A stretch of DNA of 62,903 nucleotides, taken from Pirellulales bacterium. GTDB taxonomy: Bacteria; Planctomycetota; Planctomycetia; Pirellulales; JAICIG01. Each line of letters starts with the position of its first letter. The stretch's first letter is position 1. Location of the stretch: the NCBI GenBank assembly GCA_035533075.1, contig DATLUO010000149.1:1-62903 (forward strand). Direction: 5' to 3'. Position numbers and translations under genes: made by a program. A model generated the notes under the pieces. The model saw nothing but the letters and a program-made list of their open reading frames with translations, was not told where the DNA came from and did not search any database. This document shows, one piece after another, positions 33,615 through 40,954 of the stretch.

Positions 33615-34295
33615 TTACGGTCCGATCGGCCCTGGAGTTCCTCGGTCGTTCCCCTTGAGCGCCGTCAGTTCCACCGCGATCTCAGCGGCAGCTTCACGGT
33701 CCTGCCACCCGTCAGACTCATCGAGCTCGGCCAGCTCCAAAAGCGCCTCGGTCTCGGATTCGACCAGCTCGACGCGCTGCCGCAATCGCTCGAAACGATC
33801 AAGGACCGAGCGCCCCGCGTCGCCACTCGCGTGCGCGCCCAGGCGGCGGTAGGCCTGCGCCACGCATTGGCGTGCCGCCAATGCGACCATCATCCTTCCG
33901 GCCTCGGCACGTTTTACCTTCATGGCATCGATGCGGCGGCGCAGCCGAGCGCTGGCATCTTCGGCCGCCGCACGTTGTTCTTCGAACACCCCTGCCAGCC
34001 GCTCATGCTCGCGGCGCCGCATGAGTGCGCGACGGGCATGGTCGTCGTCGCCGGCGGAGACGGCTGCCGCCGCTCTGTGTTGCCAACGCGAAGCCTGGCC
34101 GTGCTGCGACTCGATTTCCTTGCCCAGCAACTTCTCGCAGGCGATCGAGCGGGCGGCCGCGCTGGTGGCCGCGGCGATCGTGTCGTCCATCTCTCGCACC
34201 GCTTGCCGCAACATTTTTTCCGGGTCTTCAAAGCGATCGACGAGATCGTTTAGGTTCGCCGTGAGAATATCGTTGATGCGTCCGAAAAGTGTCAT
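33615..34295 (-). CDS. PspA/IM30 family envelope-stress protein
   Basis: A 226-residue, almost fully helical protein starting MTLFGRINDILTANLNDLVDRFEDPEKMLRQ, the standard PspA/Vipp1 N-terminus with the amphipathic first helix. Long coiled-coil stretches with repeated arginine and glutamate follow. AGGAG lies upstream of the ATG. The family assembles on the inner face of the cytoplasmic membrane and protects it under stress. It is the last gene of a four-gene minus-strand cluster with three membrane or membrane-linked proteins. Confidence 0.92.
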   Translation of the reverse strand: MTLFGRINDILTANLNDLVDRFEDPEKMLRQAVREMDDTIAAATSAAARSIACEKLLGKEIESQHGQASRWQHRAAAAVSAGDDDHARRALMRRREHERLAGVFEEQRAAAEDASARLRRRIDAMKVKRAEAGRMMVALAARQCVAQAYRRLGAHASGDAGRSVLDRFERLRQRVELVESETEALLELAELDESDGWQDREAAAEIAVELTALKGNDRGTPGPIGP

Positions 34296-34304
34296 GGTTT
34301 ACTC

Positions 34305-34352
34305 CTGAATCTGAATCCTGAACCCTGAATCGTGAACCCGAACCCTGATCCC
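34305..34352. repeat. Degenerate CCTGAATC/GAACCCTGA repeat
   Basis: CTGAATCCTGAACCCTGAATC is followed by more GAACCCT units. This is the complement of the GGTTCAG array type and lies between the pspA-like gene and its neighbour. Confidence 0.8.
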
Positions 34353-35066
34353 TCACGCCGCCGACGTATTGCCCCTGCGCTCCTCTTGTTCTTCCCCTGC
34401 ATCCTGCCACGTCACCGCCGAAATACCTTCCACCGCTGCCGCGATCTGGGCCACCAATTCCTCGGCGCGTGAGGCCGGCGCGCCGGTGAACTTGGCCAAG
34501 TGGATCATCGATACCAACTCGCGAATCCAGGCCAACGTGCCCATCAGGTCGTCGTACGCGCGGCACCGCACCTCGCGCAGCCGGCCGAGGTTCTTGCGGC
34601 GCGCCTGCTCGCTCAATGCTCGGCGGTCGACCACGAGGGGACCGTCTTCCGCGACCGTCTCCGGGACGCCGCCGGCTTCGATTTCCGTTCGTGCCATGAG
34701 GGCGTCCATTTCGCGAATCCGGGCAGCTTGCGTCGCCAACGCCGAACGCAGCTCGACGAGCCGGTCTTTCTCACGGGCCAGCACGTTTTCGGCCCAGCCG
34801 TCCAGGCTTGAAAAGGCCGTGTCGAGTTCGGCATCGACTTGGGCGATTGCTTCCGCCATTTCGTCGGCGGCAGCGTGGCTCGTCGCGCGATCGAATTTCG
34901 TGGGAGTCTCCGGACGCGAGAGCAAGACCGGCAAATAGAGCGGCCAGAAGACGGTGGCGGTGGCCAACGGGAGCCAGCCGCGATCGCCGTCGCCGCTGAG
35001 ATAAACGGCGCCGGCCACCGCGAAACCGGCAATCAAATAGAGCAGCAGTGTTTCACCGAGTCCCAT
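34353..35066 (-). CDS. Membrane-anchored coiled-coil protein of the PspA cluster
   Basis: A 237-residue protein with two N-terminal hydrophobic segments (LLLYLIAGFAVAGAVYL and LATATVFWPLYLPVLLS). The cytoplasmic part is helical, reading FDRATSHAAADEMAEAIAQVD, LAREKDRLVELRSALATQAAR, and a last helical block near 170-215. GGAGG precedes the ATG by 6 bases. No family is recognised. It probably works with PspA, either as an anchor or as a regulator. Confidence 0.72.
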   Translation of the reverse strand: MGLGETLLLYLIAGFAVAGAVYLSGDGDRGWLPLATATVFWPLYLPVLLSRPETPTKFDRATSHAAADEMAEAIAQVDAELDTAFSSLDGWAENVLAREKDRLVELRSALATQAARIREMDALMARTEIEAGGVPETVAEDGPLVVDRRALSEQARRKNLGRLREVRCRAYDDLMGTLAWIRELVSMIHLAKFTGAPASRAEELVAQIAAAVEGISAVTWQDAGEEQEERRGNTSAA

Positions 35067-35084
35067 GGTTTGCCTCCCCTCGTC

Positions 35085-35852
35085 TCAAACGTGCGTTGCG
35101 AAGAAGTTCCACAACACGTAGACCATCAGCGGCGTCACGGCGGTGTAGCAGGCGCACCAAGCCAACAGCAGCCGCCGCAACAGGCAGGCCCGCGACTCGC
35201 GCCGCTCGGCACAGATCGTGTCGCGCAGGGTCAAGAAGCCGTCGTAGAGCGTCTTCACGCCCCACAGACCGGCCACAAACGGCAGCAGCAGCCCGAACGC
35301 CACGCATGTGAGCATCAGCACGCGCGGAACCGGGAAGACCACGACGGCCAGCGCCGTCGCCACGTAGATCGGCAACACGCCGACCAGCGCGACGGCCGCC
35401 GAGGTCATGCCCTTCATGGCGTGCGCGACTACGCCGAGCATGCCGGTACGCACGCCGGCCAGCAGGCCGTAGAAGTAAAAGCTGGGCAGACAGACGCCGT
35501 TGGCCGCGACCAGTCCCAGGCAATACGCCAGCAACAGATTGGCCAGCGAGGCATCGTTCCAATGGGCGCGAGGCACGCCCGGCGGCCAGAAGTTCCAAGT
35601 AACGTACACGGAGTTGAGAATCACCGTGGCCGCGACGCCATAGACGGCGAAGCCGATGAGTCCCAGCGTCAGCAGCCGTGGCACCAGCCGCCGCTGCCGG
35701 TCGGGCCGCCGCAACAGTTGTTCGAGCGTCGAGCGGTCCTTGAGCAACAGGTCCAAAAGCTGGGTGAGCGAGACATCGTCGCGGTCGGCAGTCTGCTCGC
35801 TGCCGCGAATCGTTTCAGGCCGTGCCAGGTCGGCAACGCAGTTGGTAGACAT
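35085..35852 (-). CDS. Multi-pass membrane protein of the PspA cluster
   Basis: A 255-residue protein from MSTNCVADLARP, with AAAGGAA upstream. The first 70 residues are soluble and contain LTQLLDLLLKDRSTLEQLLRR. About six hydrophobic segments follow, including LLTLGLIGFAVYGVAATVIL, LLAYCLGLVAANGVCLPSFY, and a late one near the C-terminus. The combination resembles permease-like or YIP1-like membrane proteins, but no motif fixes a family. It is 18 bp upstream of the next gene of the cluster. Confidence 0.72.
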   Translation of the reverse strand: MSTNCVADLARPETIRGSEQTADRDDVSLTQLLDLLLKDRSTLEQLLRRPDRQRRLVPRLLTLGLIGFAVYGVAATVILNSVYVTWNFWPPGVPRAHWNDASLANLLLAYCLGLVAANGVCLPSFYFYGLLAGVRTGMLGVVAHAMKGMTSAAVALVGVLPIYVATALAVVVFPVPRVLMLTCVAFGLLLPFVAGLWGVKTLYDGFLTLRDTICAERRESRACLLRRLLLAWCACYTAVTPLMVYVLWNFFATHV

Positions 35853-35906
35853 AAAGTTTCCTTTACCGAAATGAATGCGCAATTGAGCGAAAGTGGTCGG
35901 TGGTTC

Positions 35907-36536
35907 TCAACCGACGGGCGTCAGCAATCCGAAGACATAGGCCATCTGAAAGCCGATGGCCCCCACGAGCAGCAGAATCCAACCGGGCTGCCGGCCGCGT
36001 GCGGGTTCCAAGCGTTCGACGATGCGGCAAAACACGTCGGCCATCGCCACACCCACGCCGATCAGCACCAGCCAGTTCACCGCGGCAACCAGCCAGGCGG
36101 CCCAGCGCGGACCAACCAGTTCGGCCGGCAACGAAGGCACGGCGACGCTGAAGAACCAGTTGATCGGCACCGACGCGATCAGCGCCAGTCCGCCCCAGCT
36201 TACGGTCACCAGCGCGGCCAACAGCGTGCTGCTCGCCCGCAAGCGCGAGCCGCTCAGGCTGTTGAGAATGTAGAGCGCCGGCAATGGGATGACCCAGGCC
36301 AATCCAGCGGCGATCGAGAACAATAGCGACTTGGCCAGCATGGTTTGCGGTCCAGCGTGGATGCCCATCGTCAAGCCGTAGACGAGCACGCCGAACAATG
36401 CGGTGGCCGCCAGTGCCAGCCAGACGGCCAAGCCATACGGCGTGCCTTCGCGCTGCCACACAAGCGCGAATTCTTCGGGTTCGCGCAGCGAAAGGCCGAC
36501 GGCGGCCAAGCTGGCGCGGTGGGTTTCGCGAGACAT
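35907..36536 (-). CDS. Multi-pass membrane protein, first gene of the PspA cluster
   Basis: A 209-residue protein starting MSRETHRASLAAVGLSLREP, with AAGGAGA upstream. About five hydrophobic segments follow: LAVWLALAATALFGVLVYGL, SLLFSIAAGLAWVIPLPALY, LLAALVTVSWGGLALIASV, WLVAAVNWLVLIGVGVAMA and ILLLVGAIGFQMAYVFGLL. It resembles the neighbouring membrane protein in organisation, not in sequence. The regulation of the cluster is not visible; no sigma-54 promoter was recognised upstream. Confidence 0.7.
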   Translation of the reverse strand: MSRETHRASLAAVGLSLREPEEFALVWQREGTPYGLAVWLALAATALFGVLVYGLTMGIHAGPQTMLAKSLLFSIAAGLAWVIPLPALYILNSLSGSRLRASSTLLAALVTVSWGGLALIASVPINWFFSVAVPSLPAELVGPRWAAWLVAAVNWLVLIGVGVAMADVFCRIVERLEPARGRQPGWILLLVGAIGFQMAYVFGLLTPVG

Positions 36537-36668
36537 CGTTGATCTCCTTCGTTCGAGGTCGGTGGTCGTAATCAGGCACGGCGGCGTGCTGGCCACGATA
36601 CTGACCGAAGGAAACCGGCGGGATTAACCGGCTGCGGAAGAAGAATCTCGAAAAGCGAGCAAGTGGAA

Positions 36669-37106
36669 CTAGGAAGGAGGGAGGGCCGATCGAGCGTCGC
36701 GCTCCATCGTAAGGCAGTACTCAGAAAAACCGAGCGATCGCCAGAATTGGATGGCCACCGAATTGCCGATAAGCACCTCCAGCCGAACACGCGGTGAGCG
36801 GCTCCACTCGTTTTCCCGCAACCACTGCACGGCTTTTCGACCGATACCGCGGCGACGTTTTGACGGCAAGACATAAAACTGACGCAGATACGTCCAATCG
36901 GACTCGTGCCTGAAAAGTGCATAGCCCGCCGCTTCGCCTTCGTCTTCGAAGATCACGGCCCGATACTCGTCCTGAAGCCATCCTCGCATGCGGTCTTGCA
37001 GTTGAGAAAGAGACATCGTATTGCGGTGACCTTCGTCTCGAATCAATTCCTGGTTCATCGCAGCAAGAAGAGCAATGTCGTCGAGCGTGGCAAGACGGTA
37101 GTTCAT
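36669..37106 (-). CDS. GNAT family N-acetyltransferase
   Basis: A 145-residue enzyme with the GNAT fold order: N-terminal MNYRLATLDDIALLAAMNQE, strand YRAVIFEDEGEAAGYALF, strand LRQFYVLPSKRRRGIGRKAV holding the acetyl-CoA loop (RRRGIG), and VRLEVLIGNSVAIQFWRSLGF. The acceptor is unknown. The gene is divergent from the MBOAT gene with a gap of 8 bp between start codons, so the two promoters must overlap coding sequence. Confidence 0.9.
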   Translation of the reverse strand: MNYRLATLDDIALLAAMNQELIRDEGHRNTMSLSQLQDRMRGWLQDEYRAVIFEDEGEAAGYALFRHESDWTYLRQFYVLPSKRRRGIGRKAVQWLRENEWSRSPRVRLEVLIGNSVAIQFWRSLGFSEYCLTMERDARSALPPS

Positions 37107-37114
37107 GTTAATCC

Positions 37115-38104
37115 GTGACCAGTCTTACGGTTCGCTTTCAGGGCAGAGCCAGGCAACGATCATTGTACTTCTTTTCCGGCCCGACCATGCACTGTGCGAC
37201 ATCCCTAACCCTAACTTGCAGAGCACGGCGCGGCTATGAGCTGATTGTAGTTTGGGGGCCTCTTGCAGCGACGACAATGTTGTCGGCGCTTGCCACGACA
37301 CGCCTACCCGGCTGGGCACGCATGTGGCTGATGGCCCTTTCCCTTTACGGTGGTTTCAAATGGCTGACGTGGCAGCGGGCGGTTTGCGAACTGCGGCTGA
37401 TGCGACCGCCGCTGGCCCGGTCGCTCGCGTACTTGTTTCTTTGGCCGGGCATGAACGCCACACGGTTCTTGTCGGCCGCCAAGGTCGAGCGGCCGAACGG
37501 CGTGGAGTGGCTGAGAGGCGTTCGGAATGTGCTGACCGGCACGGCACTTGTCTGGCTGATCGCTGGCCGTTTTTTACCGCGGCAACCCTGCGCCGCGGGT
37601 TGGGCCGGCTTGGTGGGCATCGGCTTATGGCTACACTTCGGTATACTGCAACTTCTGTCGCTCGCCTGGCAACGGGCCGGCGTCTATGCAACCCCAATCA
37701 TGCAGCGGCCAGCGTCCGCCACATCACTCGCCGATTTCTGGGGCCGACGCTGGAACACGGCGTTCCGCGACCTGGCGTATCAACTGATCTTTCGTCCGCT
37801 GGCACGACGCTGGGGAGCACGCCGGGCTATGACCGCCGCGTTCCTGTTTTCGGGCGTTCTGCACGATCTGGCGATCTCCGTTCCCGCACGGGCCGGTTAC
37901 GGTCTGCCCACGCTTTACTTCCTCTTGCAAGCGATCGGAGTGGAGATTGAACGATCGGCGCTGGGACGGCGATGGCATTTACGCGGCGGCGTGCGAGGCT
38001 GGATGTTCGCGGCGACAATGATCTTGGCCCCCGCTTCACTCCTGTTTCATGCCGCCTTTCTCCGCCGCGTCGTCATACCATTCTTGAACGTTTTGGGAGC
38101 ATAG
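37115..38104 (+). CDS. MBOAT/wax synthase-like membrane acyltransferase
   Basis: A 329-residue membrane protein. The signature SLADFWGRRWNTAFRDLAY is the wax synthase-type box, and the candidate catalytic histidine lies in FLFSGVLHDLAI. At least seven hydrophobic segments surround these. Proteins of this type make wax esters or acylate lipids or polysaccharides. The start is uncertain: ATG 37115 gives the longest form, but the first 24 residues are unlike a membrane protein and ATG 37187 is an alternative. It is followed after 1 bp by a small membrane gene. Confidence 0.85.
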   Translation: MTSLTVRFQGRARQRSLYFFSGPTMHCATSLTLTCRARRGYELIVVWGPLAATTMLSALATTRLPGWARMWLMALSLYGGFKWLTWQRAVCELRLMRPPLARSLAYLFLWPGMNATRFLSAAKVERPNGVEWLRGVRNVLTGTALVWLIAGRFLPRQPCAAGWAGLVGIGLWLHFGILQLLSLAWQRAGVYATPIMQRPASATSLADFWGRRWNTAFRDLAYQLIFRPLARRWGARRAMTAAFLFSGVLHDLAISVPARAGYGLPTLYFLLQAIGVEIERSALGRRWHLRGGVRGWMFAATMILAPASLLFHAAFLRRVVIPFLNVLGA

Positions 38105-38105
38105 C

Positions 38106-38516
38106 ATGAACAACGAAGCACTATTACGCATGGGTGGCGTGATTCAACTCGCCATCCTCACCGCCAGCGCGCTGGTGCCGGGCAAATTGCAATGGCGGGC
38201 GGAGCTTGGCAAACTGCCGCCCCTCTCGCGGCAATTGATCTGGGTGCATGGCGGATACATCGTCCTCACGATCGCCGCCATGGGCCTCGTCTCGCTGTGC
38301 GAGGCGGCGCAACTCGCGGACGGCAGCTTGCTGGCGCGGACAATCTGCGGGTTTGTGGCAGTCTTCTGGTCCGTTCGTTTGGCGATCCAATGGATGCTGT
38401 TCGACGGCCGGGCCTATCTGACCAGCCGGTTTTTCAAGATCGGCCACCACAGTTTGACTTTGGCCTTCGCCATCCTCGCCCTTGTTTACGGCTGGCTGGC
38501 GCTTGGCTCAGGCTGA
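38106..38516 (+). CDS. Small membrane protein paired with the MBOAT acyltransferase
   Basis: A 136-residue protein with four hydrophobic segments: MGGVIQLAILTASALVPG, LIWVHGGYIVLTIAAMGLVS, TICGFVAVFWSVRLAIQW and TLAFAILALVYGWLALG. Its length and close spacing behind the acyltransferase gene suggest joint function in lipid or polymer acylation. No family name is known to me. Its end overlaps the end of the osmC-like gene on the other strand by 9 bp. Confidence 0.72.
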   Translation: MNNEALLRMGGVIQLAILTASALVPGKLQWRAELGKLPPLSRQLIWVHGGYIVLTIAAMGLVSLCEAAQLADGSLLARTICGFVAVFWSVRLAIQWMLFDGRAYLTSRFFKIGHHSLTLAFAILALVYGWLALGSG

Positions 38517-38936
38517 CTCCAGCTTGGCGTCGAGCGTGATCTTGGCGTTCAGCACGCGCGAGACCGGGCAGTTGGCTTTGGCATCGGCCGCAATCTCGTT
38601 GAATCGCTGCGCATCGATGCCCGGCACCTTGGCGGTCAGATCGAGTTGGATGGCCGTGATCGTCCAGTTGCCGTCGATCTGTTCCAGGTCGAGCGAGGCC
38701 TTGGTCGAAAGCCTGTCGGGCGTGAACCCGGCGCGGCCTAAAGATGCTGAGAGGGCCATCGTAAAACACCCGGCATGGGCCGCCGCAATCAGTTCTTCCG
38801 GGTTTGTGCCGGCGCCCTGCTCGAAGCGGGTCGTGAACGAATAGGGCGTTTCCTTCAGCACGCCACTGGGAGTCGTGAGCGTACCCTTGCCTTGTTTCAA
38901 ATCGCCCGACCACGCCGCTGATGCTGTCCGTTTCAT
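38508..38936 (-). CDS. OsmC/Ohr family peroxiredoxin
   Basis: A 142-residue cytoplasmic protein with the two active cysteines: C57 in AAAHAGCFTMAL and C123 in KANCPVSRVLN. It begins MKRTASAAWSGDLKQGKGTL, the OsmC-type start, and has AAAGGA upstream. The family reduces organic and lipid hydroperoxides. The first motif (HAGCF) fits OsmC more than Ohr. It is transcribed toward the acyltransferase pair and is probably unrelated to it. Confidence 0.94.
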   Translation of the reverse strand: MKRTASAAWSGDLKQGKGTLTTPSGVLKETPYSFTTRFEQGAGTNPEELIAAAHAGCFTMALSASLGRAGFTPDRLSTKASLDLEQIDGNWTITAIQLDLTAKVPGIDAQRFNEIAADAKANCPVSRVLNAKITLDAKLESA

Positions 38937-39285
38937 GGCTTGTCCTTTCTGGTGATGTCGCCCCGCTCGTTTCACTTCTAACCGATGCCCGAAAATCGTC
39001 AATCGCCGTCGGCGTTGGTTCAACATCTCGCCATAGGCGACGAGCCGATCGCGCATTTCGCTGTTCTCCCTGCGGGGATCGCGTGTACAATCAAAACAGC
39101 CGCCGCCCCGAGGTCAGGGGCGGTCGAGGCGTGTCTGTGACCGCCGCCGTTCGCGATCGGGACGACCCCGGACAGCCAACTCTTGTCGTGCGGCATTTCT
39201 CCAGGTGTGCGGTGCCCTGCTCGGCTCGCCGCATGCCGTCGGGTCGCGCGGGGGCATATCACACGTTTCCGGAACGCTTGAAAAG

Positions 39286-39905
39286 ATGAACGCTGATCCC
39301 TCTTCGACGGCCGCCGATCTGCTCTCGCAATCGGAATCGGCGCCGGACCTCATCGCCGCGCTCAAGCAGCGCGTCGAAGAGCTGGCCAAGGAAGTCGACG
39401 AGCGACGGCGGGCCGAAGTCGGGTTGCGGAAGGAAGTCGAGCGACATTCACGCACGGAGCACCAGTTGAGCGCCCTGGTGCGGGTCTCGGCCGCGCTCAC
39501 CGACACGCTCGATCCATCCCACGTTTTGGCCTCGCTCCTCGATTTCTCCCAGCGGCTGTTTCCCGCCGACGCCTATGCTATCTGGCGGCTGCACGCGCGG
39601 ACCGGCCAATGGCAGATCGCAGCGGCGGCAAATCTCTCTGAGGAATTTCAGCGGGGCGTCGTGGCCGTCTTGGAACAGTCGCCGGGGATGCCCGAAACGC
39701 CGGTGGTGGCCGACGACGTCTTCGCTTTGCCCCTGCTGGCCGATCGCAAAGCGGCATATCGGGCAGAGGGGATACGCTCGCTGCTGGCGGTCCCCTTGCG
39801 GATGCACGGGCAAGTGCGCGGCACGCTCGCCTGGTGAAGCCGGTCGGCGCCGAGACGCTGCGCCGTCTGCTGAGCGAGCAGTTTCGAGAAGTGCCGGGGA
39901 CGTAG
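39286..39905 (+). pseudogene. Hybrid sensor kinase remnant (coiled coil, GAF, then REC tail)
   Basis: From ATG 39286 a coiled coil (LIAALKQRVEELAKEVDERRR) leads into a GAF domain: LSALVRVSAALTDTLDPSHV, YAIWRLHARTGQW and SLLAVPLRMHGQVRGTLAW. The domain ends abruptly at a stop at 39835. In another frame, starting at 39831, LVKPVGAETLRRLLSEQF follows. This is the usual end of a receiver domain with its conserved KP. The kinase core and most of the receiver are gone. The TAG stop of the tail (39903-39905) is supplied by repeat copy I. Confidence 0.78.
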
Positions 39906-40012
39906 GGTGGGACCAGCGAGCTTGCGAGCGCCGGCCCACCGTAAACGACGTCGTCGCTCAAACAATGCTGGCGGCATCGGTGGACCGGCACTCGCTACAG
40001 TGAGCTCGCCGG
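39902..40012. repeat. Palindromic REP element, copy I
   Basis: The left arm at 39902-39940 is intact. The right arm at 39979-40012 is degenerate (GGTGGACCGGCACTCGCTAC). The right arm encodes the last residues and stop of the minus-strand hypothetical gene, and the left arm provides the stop of the kinase remnant. Confidence 0.88.
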
Positions 40013-40600
40013 ACCTCGTGACGGAAGGTACGCCCAACCCAAACCTGGACCGACGCGAAGGTAGCGATCGTAGGGTGTGAAGACTTCCCAATCGGCGACG
40101 TCGTCCGTGCCGCCATCTCCGTTCACATCACTACTGGGCTCGGGCACGATCAGGATGGACGATCCATCCGCCAAAAGCAGCGAACAGGCGAAGACCGATT
40201 CAGTGGTGCCGCTCCGCATAGCGCTGGCATCCGCCGCGATGACCCTCGCGCCCGGCTGCGCCAACTGGCCACGCTCGATTTGTTCGGCGCTCAAGGGAAC
40301 GAAGCCATCGGGCAGGCCTGTATCGGCGGCGCTCGCCGCCATGGTCACCGCGATGCCGCTGGCGGTCTTGAAATACCACGACGACGCACGCGCTGTCACG
40401 ACGTAGCTGCCTTCCGTGAGGTGGGCCAGTTTTTTCAGTTTTGGCTTTTGTGGTTCGCCGAAGTGCAGTGTCAGTTCGTCGCCATAAGAGAAGCGCACGT
40501 GCAGGAACGGCTCGCCGACGAGTTGTTGCAAATACGCCCGCAGCCCCCTCACATCGGTCGTTTTTTGTTGAACGCTCCGAAAATCAAGCGTGCCAAGCAT
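39995..40600 (-). CDS. Hypothetical protein with a calcium-loop-like segment
   Basis: A 201-residue protein with no family I recognise. It starts MLGTLDFRSVQQKTTDVRGL and has strand-like blocks (FLHVRFSYGDELTLHFG, GSYVVTARASSWYF, SVFACSLLLADGSSILIV). Near the C-terminus SSDVNGDGGTDDVADWEVF resembles an EF-hand or dockerin calcium loop. There is no signal peptide, so a secreted calcium protein is not expected. The C-terminal GPASSL and the stop come from repeat copy I. Confidence 0.6.
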   Translation of the reverse strand: MLGTLDFRSVQQKTTDVRGLRAYLQQLVGEPFLHVRFSYGDELTLHFGEPQKPKLKKLAHLTEGSYVVTARASSWYFKTASGIAVTMAASAADTGLPDGFVPLSAEQIERGQLAQPGARVIAADASAMRSGTTESVFACSLLLADGSSILIVPEPSSDVNGDGGTDDVADWEVFTPYDRYLRVGPGLGWAYLPSRGPASSL

Positions 40601-40617
40601 ACTTCCCTCGCATGACG

Positions 40618-40824
40618 TTACGGTTCCTGACTTTCACCAATAAATTCACGGGCCTTTTCCATCATTTCGTCCCAGGTGAAGTCGCCACGGTCATTGCGCG
40701 TGCCGACGTTGCCCGACCGCTTGCACTGCTCCAAGTAATCGCCGAATCGCCGCCGTTGGGCCGGATCCATCTCGAAGTCGCGGGCGACGGCGTCCACATC
40801 ACGTATGTCTCGCTTCCGTCCCAC
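40618..40824 (-). CDS. Small conserved hypothetical protein
   Basis: A 68-residue protein from GTG, with GAGGA 7-8 bases upstream. It reads MGRKRDIRDVDAVARDFEMD, QRRRFGDYLEQCKRSGNVG and FTWDEMMEKAREFIGE. I recall similar short proteins in planctomycetes and other phyla with the same DRGDFT segment. Charged and helical, it is possibly an antitoxin-like or regulatory protein; function unknown. The nearest gene shares no obvious link. Confidence 0.65.
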   Translation of the reverse strand: MGRKRDIRDVDAVARDFEMDPAQRRRFGDYLEQCKRSGNVGTRNDRGDFTWDEMMEKAREFIGESQEP

Positions 40825-40954
40825 GCCGGTTCCTCAATTATAGTACGACTGGCGGTGCATTATCGAGTGCCGCCGAGCTGTGGACCTCCGGCAACGTCCA
40901 TCGCGTGCAGGTGAGCCCACCCTGCCTCGATTGCCGGCGCCCGGCCGCCTACAA

